From Candidatus Acidiferrum typicum (GTDB lineage Bacteria; Acidobacteriota; Terriglobia; Acidiferrales; UBA7541): a DNA stretch of 47,069 nt. The first letter of the stretch is position 1; each line of letters opens with the position of its first letter. The position numbers were made by a program, and so were the translations under genes. The notes beneath the pieces were generated by a model. It saw nothing but the letters and a program-made list of their open reading frames with translations. It made no database searches and was not told where the DNA came from. Shown piece after piece: positions 17,896-25,322 of the stretch. The stretch covers positions 1 to 47,069 of the forward strand of contig DLMH01000176.1 in the NCBI GenBank assembly GCA_002478115.1, read 5' to 3'.

Positions 17896-18983
17896 GCACC
17901 CAGGTGGTGATCGAATCGCTGGTGAAGGAATACGGGACGCTCCGCGCGCTGGACGGCATCTCCGTAAAAATCCAGGCGGGCGAGTGGGTGGCGCTGATGG
18001 GCCCGTCGGGCTCCGGCAAAACCACGTTGATCAATATTCTTGGCGGACTGGATGCGCTGACTTCGGGCCACGTCGTCGTGGATGGAGTGGATCTGGCGAA
18101 CCTCGGCGAAAGCGAGCTGGTGCGCTACCGCGCGGAGAAGATCGGGTTTGTGTTCCAGCAGTTTCATCTGGTGCAATACCTAACCGCGCTTGAAAACGTG
18201 ATGCTAGCGCAATACTTTCACAGCGTCACGGACGAAGCGCAGGCCGCCGAAGCGCTGAAACGCGTGGGGCTCAGCCACCGCATGACCCACCTGCCTTCGC
18301 AACTCTCCGGTGGCGAGCAGCAGCGCGTGGCCATCGCGCGGGCGCTGATTAACCAGCCGAAGCTGATCCTTGCGGATGAGCCGACGGGAAACCTGGATGA
18401 AGCGAACGAGGAGATCGTGCTTGCGTTGTTCCGCGAGCTGCACAGTGCGGGGCACACGATCCTGATGGTGACGCACGATCCCGATATCGCGCAGCAGGCG
18501 GACCGGCGCATCGAGCTGGCGCACGGGCACCTGGCCGTGGACCAGCGCGTGTCCATGGACGATGGCATCCACTTCGATCACTTGCTCGAGCAAATCTGGG
18601 TGTGCGGCGAGGAAGGGAACAAGGCGGACGTCGAGCACATCCGCACGCCCGGTGGAGTGGATCCCGTGCGCACGCTGGCGCGAATGGAAGATCTGCAACT
18701 GGTGCGCGTGCAGGATCATGAGGTGCAACTGACCGAACGAGGCGAGAGCCGCGCGCGCGACGTGGTCAGGCGTCACCGCCTGGCCGAAAGATTGTTCAAG
18801 GATACGTTCCGGATTGACGATCACGAGGCGCACACCCAGGCCTGCAAGTTCGAGCACATCATCAGCCCGGAACTCGACCAACGCATCTGCTCTTTCCTGG
18901 GCCATCCCACCACGTGCCCGCACGGCAACCCCATTCCTCCTGGCGATTGCTGCAATCACAAACCTAAGGAAGACGCCCACTGA
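17892..18983 (+). CDS. ABC transporter ATPase fused to a DtxR-type metal-sensing domain
   Basis: 363 residues in one uninterrupted frame. Residues 1-215 are a MacB/LolD-class ATPase: Walker A GPSGSGKT 37-44, signature LSGGE 138-142, Walker B LILADEP 158-164, H-loop H195. Residues 223-350 match DtxR/MntR repressors: a shortened winged-helix (HFDHLLEQIW..., LARMEDLQLVRV, QLTERGE) then the dimer and metal module. H295, E299, H314, C318, E321 and H322 fall at exactly the spacing of DtxR H79, E83, H98, C102, E105 and H106. HPTTCPHGNPIP follows at 338-349. The DtxR SH3 domain is missing, as in MntR, and the end is Cys/His-rich (GDCCNH). GTG start overlaps the permease stop. Such an ATPase could respond to bound Fe or Mn, or the tail could bind DNA; which is unknown. 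Confidence 0.93.
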   Translation: MSTQVVIESLVKEYGTLRALDGISVKIQAGEWVALMGPSGSGKTTLINILGGLDALTSGHVVVDGVDLANLGESELVRYRAEKIGFVFQQFHLVQYLTALENVMLAQYFHSVTDEAQAAEALKRVGLSHRMTHLPSQLSGGEQQRVAIARALINQPKLILADEPTGNLDEANEEIVLALFRELHSAGHTILMVTHDPDIAQQADRRIELAHGHLAVDQRVSMDDGIHFDHLLEQIWVCGEEGNKADVEHIRTPGGVDPVRTLARMEDLQLVRVQDHEVQLTERGESRARDVVRRHRLAERLFKDTFRIDDHEAHTQACKFEHIISPELDQRICSFLGHPTTCPHGNPIPPGDCCNHKPKEDAH

Positions 18984-18999
18984 TCCCGCTGCTGTAGAC

Positions 19000-19031
19000 T
19001 TTGGAGTGCGGCGGCTTGCTGCCGCTTTTAC
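19000..19031 (+). repeat. Repeat family B (terminator-like hairpin), copy 1
   Basis: TTTGGAGT then a GC-rich hairpin close to GCGGCGGC-TT-GCCGCCGC (one mismatch here), then TTTTA. It starts 17 bases after the ATPase-DtxR stop codon, in the same orientation, so it may end the iron operon. Other copies: 19732, 32440, 40428. Confidence 0.75.
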
Positions 19032-19176
19032 GCTGTACGCAACTCCGCGAAAGTGCTTTTCTCAAGGAGCGGTCGGTCTTTAGACTGGTAAACGGGTTTC
19101 GGATTTCAGGATTATTCGTTCCGGCGGTAAACTGTTAACGAAAAACTTAGTACTGAGAACTGAAAACTCTTCCGCC

Positions 19177-19560
19177 ATGCCTATACCAATCGACCAGCGC
19201 AAAAAACCCACGGCCGTGAAAGTTCACGTGAAGACCGGCGCGGGTGTGGACATCACGTGGGCCGACGGCCACGAGAGCCACTTCGATTTTCCCTATCTCC
19301 GGGACAATTGCCCGTGCGCCACGTGCAACGACGAGCGCGGAAAGAAACAGACCTTTGCGGGGAGCAATCCCGCGCCCTCGGCCGTGTTGCCGATGTTCAA
19401 GCCCAAGCCGCGCGCGCAATCGGCCACGCAAGTGGGCAATTACGCCATCCAGATCAACTTCAATGACGGCCACTCCACCGGCATTTTCAGCTACGACTAT
19501 CTCCGCTCGATGTGCCCCTGCGCGGATTGCGCCAGGGAATTTCGCAGCGCCACCACCTAA
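19177..19560 (+). CDS. DUF971 family protein with two CPCxxC motifs
   Basis: 127-residue soluble protein. DUF971 resembles the N-terminal domain of gamma-butyrobetaine hydroxylase and is also found linked to Mrp/ApbC iron-sulfur carriers. Two Cys clusters are seen: NCPCATC near residues 46-52 and MCPCADC near 111-117, each inside a YLR-x-NCPC or YLRSMCPC context, plus WADGHESHFDFPYLRD. It follows the iron cluster on the same strand after 190 bases. A role in Fe-S or metal handling is inference. No strong ribosome site was seen before the ATG. Confidence 0.85.
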   Translation: MPIPIDQRKKPTAVKVHVKTGAGVDITWADGHESHFDFPYLRDNCPCATCNDERGKKQTFAGSNPAPSAVLPMFKPKPRAQSATQVGNYAIQINFNDGHSTGIFSYDYLRSMCPCADCAREFRSATT

Positions 19561-19594
19561 CCGGACTTTCTCGCGACATGCAATTCTGCCCGCT
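19561..19594 (+). repeat. Repeat family F, copy 1 (directly after a stop codon)
   Basis: 34-base element starting CCGGACTTTC and ending TGCCCGCT. It begins at the first base after the DUF971 stop codon. Copy 2 at 27591 differs at 5 of 34 positions and also begins at the first base after a stop codon. Confidence 0.7.
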
Positions 19595-19731
19595 CTGCAA
19601 ACAACATGGCACCCTGTCATCCTGAGCGCCGCCGCCTCTTGCCTTCGTAGGGGCGCGGGACTCTTTACCCTGAGTTGCGAAGGGCTGCGCCCCATGTCCG
19701 CAATCGCTCGGGGTCTTGGCTCCCCGCCCCA

Positions 19732-19762
19732 TTTGGAGTGCGGCGGCTCGCCGCCGCTTTTA
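19732..19762 (+). repeat. Repeat family B, copy 2
   Basis: TTTGGAGTGCGGCGGCTCGCCGCCGCTTTTA. Strong hairpin followed by four T residues, downstream of the + strand DUF971 gene. Confidence 0.85.
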
Positions 19763-19839
19763 CGGCCGCCCGCCCCGTCGACAAACCATATTTCCTCCGC
19801 CCGCCGACCCGTATCACAATCACTCCTGCTTGCCCCGGT

Positions 19840-19942
19840 CTTCGAGGGGAGCCTCGAAGGGTGGCCGTCCCGGAGTGGAGGTACGGTTCTCCATCGCACG
19901 TTTTTTGTGCGATGAATCCCTCTTCAACTTCGGATTTGCGGC
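19840..19942. repeat. Repeat family C, copy 2, with 33-bp hairpin insert
   Basis: Shares the GGCCGTCCCGGAGTGGAGG block and the AATCCCTCTTCAACTTCGG tail with the copies at 129 and 44714. The 33-bp hairpin insert is at 19882-19914, between GGAGG and AATC. It sits at the 3' ends of two converging genes. Confidence 0.85.
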
Positions 19943-22630
19943 TTAATTAACCGGCGGCTCCAAGCTCTTCAATTTTTCCTGCACGCCCGCTGCGGCCTTT
20001 GAATTCGGCTGCAATTGCAAATATTTCTCATAGGCCTGCCGGGCCTCGCTCTTCTTCCCCAATTGTAAATACGCATCTCCCAGATTCAAGTACGCGATGG
20101 CGCGATTGGGGTCCAGGGCGATTGTTTTTTGGAACCACTCAATGGCCTCGACATACAGACCCAGCCTGAACAGCGCGAAGCCCGAATTATTCGCGAACAA
20201 CGCGCTGTCCGGCTTCATTTGCGCGGCTTGCTTGAATTTCTCCGCAGCCTCGCTGTACTTTTTCTCTTTGTACAGCCGCATGCCCTCATCGTTTGTAGCC
20301 GCGGGGACGTCCTTGACGCCAGCCACGCCGGCCTCCGCGCCTGCCGCGGGCGTCGCGCCAGTCTTGCCAGCCTGCTGCCCCTCTTGAAGTTGCGCTTGCG
20401 CCGCCGCCAACTGCTTCTTCAGTTCGGCGTTCTGCGCGGCCTCTTTGCGGATTTGCTCGCGCAATTGTTCCAGTTGCGTGTTCAGCTTGATTCCCTCATC
20501 GCCGAGTTGCGCCGAATTCTCATTCAAAAATTCCGTCTCGTGATTCAGCTCGAAAATAAAATCGCCGCCCTCGCTTCCGGGGAGGTTCCCAAACGCCGGT
20601 GTCTGGTGAGACAGCGCTGACACGGCTGGGGTAACGTAGGCCGCCAGTTCCGTTGCGGTGACCACGCCATCGCCATTCAAATCCGCGCGCCCGTCGAGCC
20701 CTTGCAGCAGCGTCCACGTAAAAATCGAGTGGCCGTTCGGACCGTTGTCCGCCACTTGCTGGTCCATGCCGCCCGCGGTGAACATTTGCCGCGCCGTCCG
20801 CCGGGAAATTTCCAGCAGATAATTGCCCAGGCCCAGCGTTCCCCCGCCGCGCGTCAGCGCCAGGCCGCTGTAGCAGGAGTCCATCACGAACAGGACGTGT
20901 TTCGCGGGAATGGCCTCCGCAATATCCTGAAAATTCGTCATCGAAATGGCCTGGCCTTCGTAATTCGTCAAGTCCGCGTCCACGGGAATGATGTAGCCCA
21001 GGTCGCGTCCGGAGGCCAAATGCCGCGTGGCTCCATGCCCCGCGAAAAATACGAACACGCGATCCTCGCGCTTCACCAGATCGGGATTGCCGAGTTTATC
21101 TCCCAAGAGCGACAAAATGCTTTGCCGTGTCGCTTCCTTGTCCAGCAGCAGAAAAGTGTGATCTGGCTTGAAATTATATTTCTTGATGAGCAGATCGTGC
21201 ACGCTTTGCGCGTCGTTCGCCGCGTAACTCAGTTTCGGCCAGGTCTCGTAAGCGTCGATGCCGATCACCGCGGCCCAGCTTTCCCGGTAGATCGATGCCG
21301 GAGCCACCTGGGCCTGCGCCGTCTCCAGCCCGCGCGTTCCCTCCACGGCGAAGGCGCTGCCGTTCCAGGAGGCAAACTGAAATCCATCCTTCTGCAGCGT
21401 CTCAATCAATTGCGGCAGCACTTCCAGCGTCACTTTGTGAATGTCGTGGAACAAGATGATCCCGTGTCCCTGTTTTTCCACTTCTTGCAGCACGCGCTGG
21501 GCGATCGAGTTGGGCATGGGATCGGCCCAATCCTCTGAATCCACGTTCCACAAGATCGCCTTCATTTTGTCGCTTTGTACCTTGGAAAGAATGCCCGCGT
21601 TGATCGCGCCGTAGGGCGGCCGAAACAGCACCGGCGGTTCCTTCAAAATTGCTGTCAGCAGCGCGCTGGTGGTTTCGATCTCTTTCGTGTAACCCGCCTC
21701 ATCCATTTTCGGCAGCACCGGGTGGCTGTAGCTGTGATTTCCCAGCGTCGATCCCTGCGCGAGGATGCGCGTGCTGACCGCGGCCGTCGCGGTGAGCTTG
21801 GCGTTGGCATCCGTGGTTTCCGGGCCAAGGTTGCGGCCCACCTGGAAGAAAACGGCCTTCAGTCCATACTTCTTGGGGATCTCCAGGATTTGGTCGGTGT
21901 AGCGAGGGTGCGGCCCGTCATCGAAGGTCAGCACCAGCGTTTTCGGCGGCAAGTCCGTTCCAAACACCTCGCCGCTGGCCAGTTTTTTCTTTCCGCCGCC
22001 ACGCGTCTCGGCCGGCGGAAGTGCCCCTTCGAGATCTTTCAATATTTTCTCGCGCGTATATTTCTGTTGCAGAAAACTGACGTAGCGTTCCCAGGCTTCC
22101 CGGTGGACCACCATCCCGCGGGTTTGCAGATTCCCCAGAATTTCGCCGATTTCCTTCTGGTAGAGTGCCTGAATCTGCTCCAGCGCCGCCAGGTCATCGC
22201 GAATTCTGCCCTGCAGCTTGGCATTCGCCGCGGTTTCCTTTGCCGCCGCCAGTCCGTCAAGCAAATCCCGGAAGACCAGCTTGTCGGCGTCCCGATAGTC
22301 CGGATGGTTTTCCACGCGCTCCAGGAATTCCTCGGCGGGAGCAGTGCGCCCATCGGCGAGGGCTTGGGTGATTTGCTCTTCCAACGCAGCCAGGCGCTCC
22401 TGATTTTGTTGGAAGAGGATTTTTCCGGCCGTGGAGGCGCGCTCCTTCACGCCCGGGTCCAGCGCGCCCGCACCGTTCATCAAAACGATAATTTTCCGGT
22501 AGTTGGCGACAATCGCGTCGGTGTCTTTCGCAAGCACGGAAGAGGCGTTCGCCTGCCCTCTCGCCGTGCCACACGCGAGCAGGAGAAACGCGACGCCAGC
22601 CGCCCAAGACCTGGATATTGGTGCGCTCAT
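19943..22630 (-). CDS. Exported chimera: polysaccharide deacetylase, caspase-like peptidase and TPR
   Basis: 895 residues from the ATG at 22630, chosen because it gives a compact signal peptide (hydrophobic core AAGVAFLLLACG); an in-frame ATG at 22669 would add 13 residues. After a helical region (30-220) comes a NodB/CE4 domain with all five motifs: TFDDGP near 234, HSYSH near 299, RPPYG near 337, DSEDW near 362 and FHDIH near 392. A peptidase C14 (caspase/orthocaspase) domain at about 445-690 has its catalytic His in FAGHGA near 531 and Cys in DSCYSG near 585. An EF-hand-like DLNGDGVVTATEL lies near 647. Then a coiled coil (about 705-755) and two or three TPRs (about 775-885). Both enzyme domains look intact. 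Envelope glycan plus protein cleavage is inference. Confidence 0.9.
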   Translation of the reverse strand: MSAPISRSWAAGVAFLLLACGTARGQANASSVLAKDTDAIVANYRKIIVLMNGAGALDPGVKERASTAGKILFQQNQERLAALEEQITQALADGRTAPAEEFLERVENHPDYRDADKLVFRDLLDGLAAAKETAANAKLQGRIRDDLAALEQIQALYQKEIGEILGNLQTRGMVVHREAWERYVSFLQQKYTREKILKDLEGALPPAETRGGGKKKLASGEVFGTDLPPKTLVLTFDDGPHPRYTDQILEIPKKYGLKAVFFQVGRNLGPETTDANAKLTATAAVSTRILAQGSTLGNHSYSHPVLPKMDEAGYTKEIETTSALLTAILKEPPVLFRPPYGAINAGILSKVQSDKMKAILWNVDSEDWADPMPNSIAQRVLQEVEKQGHGIILFHDIHKVTLEVLPQLIETLQKDGFQFASWNGSAFAVEGTRGLETAQAQVAPASIYRESWAAVIGIDAYETWPKLSYAANDAQSVHDLLIKKYNFKPDHTFLLLDKEATRQSILSLLGDKLGNPDLVKREDRVFVFFAGHGATRHLASGRDLGYIIPVDADLTNYEGQAISMTNFQDIAEAIPAKHVLFVMDSCYSGLALTRGGGTLGLGNYLLEISRRTARQMFTAGGMDQQVADNGPNGHSIFTWTLLQGLDGRADLNGDGVVTATELAAYVTPAVSALSHQTPAFGNLPGSEGGDFIFELNHETEFLNENSAQLGDEGIKLNTQLEQLREQIRKEAAQNAELKKQLAAAQAQLQEGQQAGKTGATPAAGAEAGVAGVKDVPAATNDEGMRLYKEKKYSEAAEKFKQAAQMKPDSALFANNSGFALFRLGLYVEAIEWFQKTIALDPNRAIAYLNLGDAYLQLGKKSEARQAYEKYLQLQPNSKAAAGVQEKLKSLEPPVN

Positions 22631-22803
22631 GATTCGCCGTCTGTGAAGATTGCTACTCCGCCAAATCATGACTCACACGCGCGCAGAAATCCAGAAGCCC
22701 GTGCCGGCGCGTTGCCTGCGTAACTTCCCGCAGGCCGAGTAACGAGTCAGTTTCCGATTACGCGACTCGCTGCCGCTGCCATGGCTCTGAAAATTGCCGC
22801 CTG

Positions 22804-25008
22804 TCAGTTGGAGAGCTTGCCTACCGTGAAGGCGTAGATCAGGGGATCGCCCGAGTCGGGAATGGCGAAAATCACCGCTCCGTTGGTCACAAGCGGAAAG
22901 TTTCCTCCATTCAGTCTGCCCGATCCGTCCGAACTGGTGGCGATCATTCCAAGACTCGGCAGGTTGGGAACCGGGCCGGTAGTTTTCTGCGTGGCGATAT
23001 ATTGACCTGTGACGGTGAACGAAAACGCGCCGAGGGATGCTCCGTTGAGCCCGTCCATATCTTCTTGCGTACTCGCGGCGTAATTACCGGGAATATCAGA
23101 GGGGACATAGGCAGGCGCACTGGTGGATTGACTAACGACAACCCCGGAACTCGCCTCGCTGTCCGAACCAACCAGGAAACCGGCAATTTCATCGTCGGTG
23201 CTGGCAGCGGTGAGATAGACCACCGGCGGCGTTGCTGTGAGCCCGGCAAGGGAGACGCGTCCCGAAGCGGCCTCCACCGCGTAGCTGCCATTCGAGTACG
23301 GTGTGTTGGAGTAGGTTCCCGCATCGTTTACGTAAAGGATCGCCGTGGGAATCGCTCCAGCGCTGGTGGCCTTCAACGTGCCGATTTCCGCAAGATTTCC
23401 AATGTTGCTCCCGCTCACTTCAAGTCCTTGCGACGCCAGCAGGTAGTAGCCGTTCAGCGCACCTGCCGCATACCTCCTGCTCGAAGCCAGCGCGCGCCCG
23501 GAAAGCAACGGGGCAGAGCCTGCCGTGATAGGCGGATCGGTCGAAAGTAAAATGAAATCCGATCCGTTCAGGATGTAGAACGCAAAGTCGAACGTGAGAT
23601 TCCCGCCGCTAGTCGGAATGGTAAAGGTGCCCGTCCCGCGGCCCGTGGTTGCGTCGATCGCGGAGTTCAGCGTTCCTTTCCCTCCGGTCAGCTCGCCCGA
23701 TGGCGTTCCCCCTGCATTCAGGTCCGCATATCCCGCGGAAAGCGCGCCGGAAGAATTCGTGAAGGTGCCCGCAATGACCGCGCGGAAATAGCCGGCAGAC
23801 TCTGCGGCCCAGCCATCCACACCAAACGCATAATTGGGCTGCAGGGAAGTAAGCGAAAAGGCGCTAGGAACCTGCGCGTGAATGAAACCCGAGGCGTTTG
23901 TGCCGCCGCCTGTGTTGTCGGATTCGATGATTCTTCCCGTGTGATACAGCGTTCCATCAAATCCGCTCAGACTGAAGGTGAACTGGACGCTGGAAGCCGC
24001 GGAGGCCGCAGCGGCGCGTGCTTTGCCGTTCTTGGCTCGAACCCCTGCGCCATGCGCAAAGTCGGGCGTCACTCCCGCATGCTTTGCGCTGACGGCATCC
24101 GCGATAGGACCGGAGAAAGTCAGCGACAAACAGCCCAGCGTGGACGAACCGAACGCATACGAACTTGCGGCCAGGTTTACTTGCAACTGTTCGGGGCCGT
24201 TGGTGAATCCGTTGTAGTCCACGGTGGCATTTGTGATGCCGCCGCTGCCATTCGGCGTGAAGCTGCCGGCAATGTCGATCGGGTTGCCGCTTCCGTCGGT
24301 GCCCTTGACCAGGAACGCGTAAGGGGTCGCGGGCGTCAGTGCGGCCTCGTTGCCGAGCGGTGTGCACGACGCGACCACCGGCGAGCTGATCGTCAAGGTC
24401 AGCTTTGCAGGGATGGCCGTCGCGTGGGTGGAGTCGGTGACGGTGAAGACGTAAGGGCCGTAGATGCCGGCCGTCGTCGGCGTTCCCGCAATTACTCCGG
24501 CGCTGGTGAGGTTCGCGAGGCCCGGCGGTAGCACGGCACCGGAAGTTTCTGTCCAGGTATAAGGAGGAGTGCCGCCGCTGGCCGCGAGTGTGACCGAGTA
24601 GGCTGAGTTGACAATTCCTTGCGGCAACGCGCTGGTGGCGACGGCAGGCGCGCCGTTCGTGATCGTAATGCTGAGGCTTCTTGATGATGCGGTCGCCGCG
24701 GCGGAATCCGTCGCCTCGAAAACATAAGGACCAAACGTGCCTGTGGCATTCGGCGTTCCGTTGAAAATGCCGGAGCTTCCCAGCGACACGCCACCCGGCA
24801 TGGTGCCGCCGGAAGTTTGCGACCAGGTGTAGCCCGGGGTTCCTCCCGTTGCCGTGAGTGATGCTACATAGGGCGTTCCGATGATGCCGTTCGGGAGAGA
24901 AGTGGTCGTGACCGCGAGGCGAGTGGAAGCGCTGCTGTGGCAACCCGTTGTTTGGATGCAGGCGAACAGCACAGCAAGAATAAAGGCACAACGGTAACCA
25001 CCGCGCAT
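22804..25008 (-). CDS. Putative lipoprotein with tandem Ig-like (He_PIG-type) repeats
   Basis: 734 residues from the ATG at 25008. It is preceded by AGGGGAGA at good spacing and begins with a lipoprotein signal (core FILAVLFACIQ, lipobox TTGC at residues 20-23). The frame stays open for 77 more codons upstream, but that stretch is not protein-like. Residues about 30-300 contain three similar modules of the putative Ig type (LPNGIIGTPYVASLTATGGTPGYTW and two variants). The rest is a Ser/Gly/Ala-rich beta protein without recognised motifs. It is likely anchored outside the cytoplasm. Function is unknown. Confidence 0.82.
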   Translation of the reverse strand: MRGGYRCAFILAVLFACIQTTGCHSSASTRLAVTTTSLPNGIIGTPYVASLTATGGTPGYTWSQTSGGTMPGGVSLGSSGIFNGTPNATGTFGPYVFEATDSAAATASSRSLSITITNGAPAVATSALPQGIVNSAYSVTLAASGGTPPYTWTETSGAVLPPGLANLTSAGVIAGTPTTAGIYGPYVFTVTDSTHATAIPAKLTLTISSPVVASCTPLGNEAALTPATPYAFLVKGTDGSGNPIDIAGSFTPNGSGGITNATVDYNGFTNGPEQLQVNLAASSYAFGSSTLGCLSLTFSGPIADAVSAKHAGVTPDFAHGAGVRAKNGKARAAAASAASSVQFTFSLSGFDGTLYHTGRIIESDNTGGGTNASGFIHAQVPSAFSLTSLQPNYAFGVDGWAAESAGYFRAVIAGTFTNSSGALSAGYADLNAGGTPSGELTGGKGTLNSAIDATTGRGTGTFTIPTSGGNLTFDFAFYILNGSDFILLSTDPPITAGSAPLLSGRALASSRRYAAGALNGYYLLASQGLEVSGSNIGNLAEIGTLKATSAGAIPTAILYVNDAGTYSNTPYSNGSYAVEAASGRVSLAGLTATPPVVYLTAASTDDEIAGFLVGSDSEASSGVVVSQSTSAPAYVPSDIPGNYAASTQEDMDGLNGASLGAFSFTVTGQYIATQKTTGPVPNLPSLGMIATSSDGSGRLNGGNFPLVTNGAVIFAIPDSGDPLIYAFTVGKLSN

Positions 25009-25322
25009 GGAGTCTCCCCTGAAGTCTGAATTGGTCCGTGCCGTTCTTCCGCCACTGCGACGACTCGCGTTCCAGTTTTTTCGCAATTGACAGCGCGATA
25101 CGCGAGGCATTTCCCGCGTACGGCACCCATATAGAATACCGCCGTTCGGCCCAATAAGTATTCCCAGGAGACCACGGAAAGGTTCCCCGGTTGTCCAGGC
25201 CGGCTGAAGCCCCTGATAACGCGGAAACCGCAAACTCACCCACCACCCTGAGCCTCGCCAACTAGACTTGATTTAGAAAAGGTGCGAGCATAGAAATCGC
25301 AGGTCAAACGCCCTTCTAACGA
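25009..25322. other. Gene-free region between divergent genes
   Basis: Holds the leader of the Ig-repeat lipoprotein (to the left) and the promoter side of the APC transporter (to the right). A candidate promoter for the latter is listed separately. Isolated words resembling riboswitch cores were checked and not accepted. Confidence 0.5.
25268..25296 (+). promoter_or_regulatory. Candidate promoter of the APC transporter gene
   Basis: TTGATT (25268-25273), a 17-base spacer and TAGAAA (25291-25296), each four of six to the classical boxes. It ends 26 bases before the start codon. Confidence 0.35.

Larger units (their letters stand above)
19561..19942. other. Converging gene-free region packed with repeats
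   Basis: Between the DUF971 gene (+) and the deacetylase-caspase gene (-). It contains family F at 19561-19594, a short TTTACCCTGAG...GCGAAGGGC word also related to 40518 and 40682, family B at 19732-19762 and family C at 19840-19942. No protein-like ORF is seen. Confidence 0.8.

Noticed and set aside
25009..25239. Possible c-di-AMP (ydaO) or cobalamin riboswitch in the leader between the lipoprotein and APC genes, and a 77-residue N-terminal extension of the lipoprotein
   Set aside because: Only isolated words fit (an ACCGGGGAACC-like segment on one strand, GCCACTG and CAGGAGACC on the other). The rest of either consensus could not be aligned. The extension is not protein-like and the downstream ATG has a strong ribosome site and lipoprotein signal.
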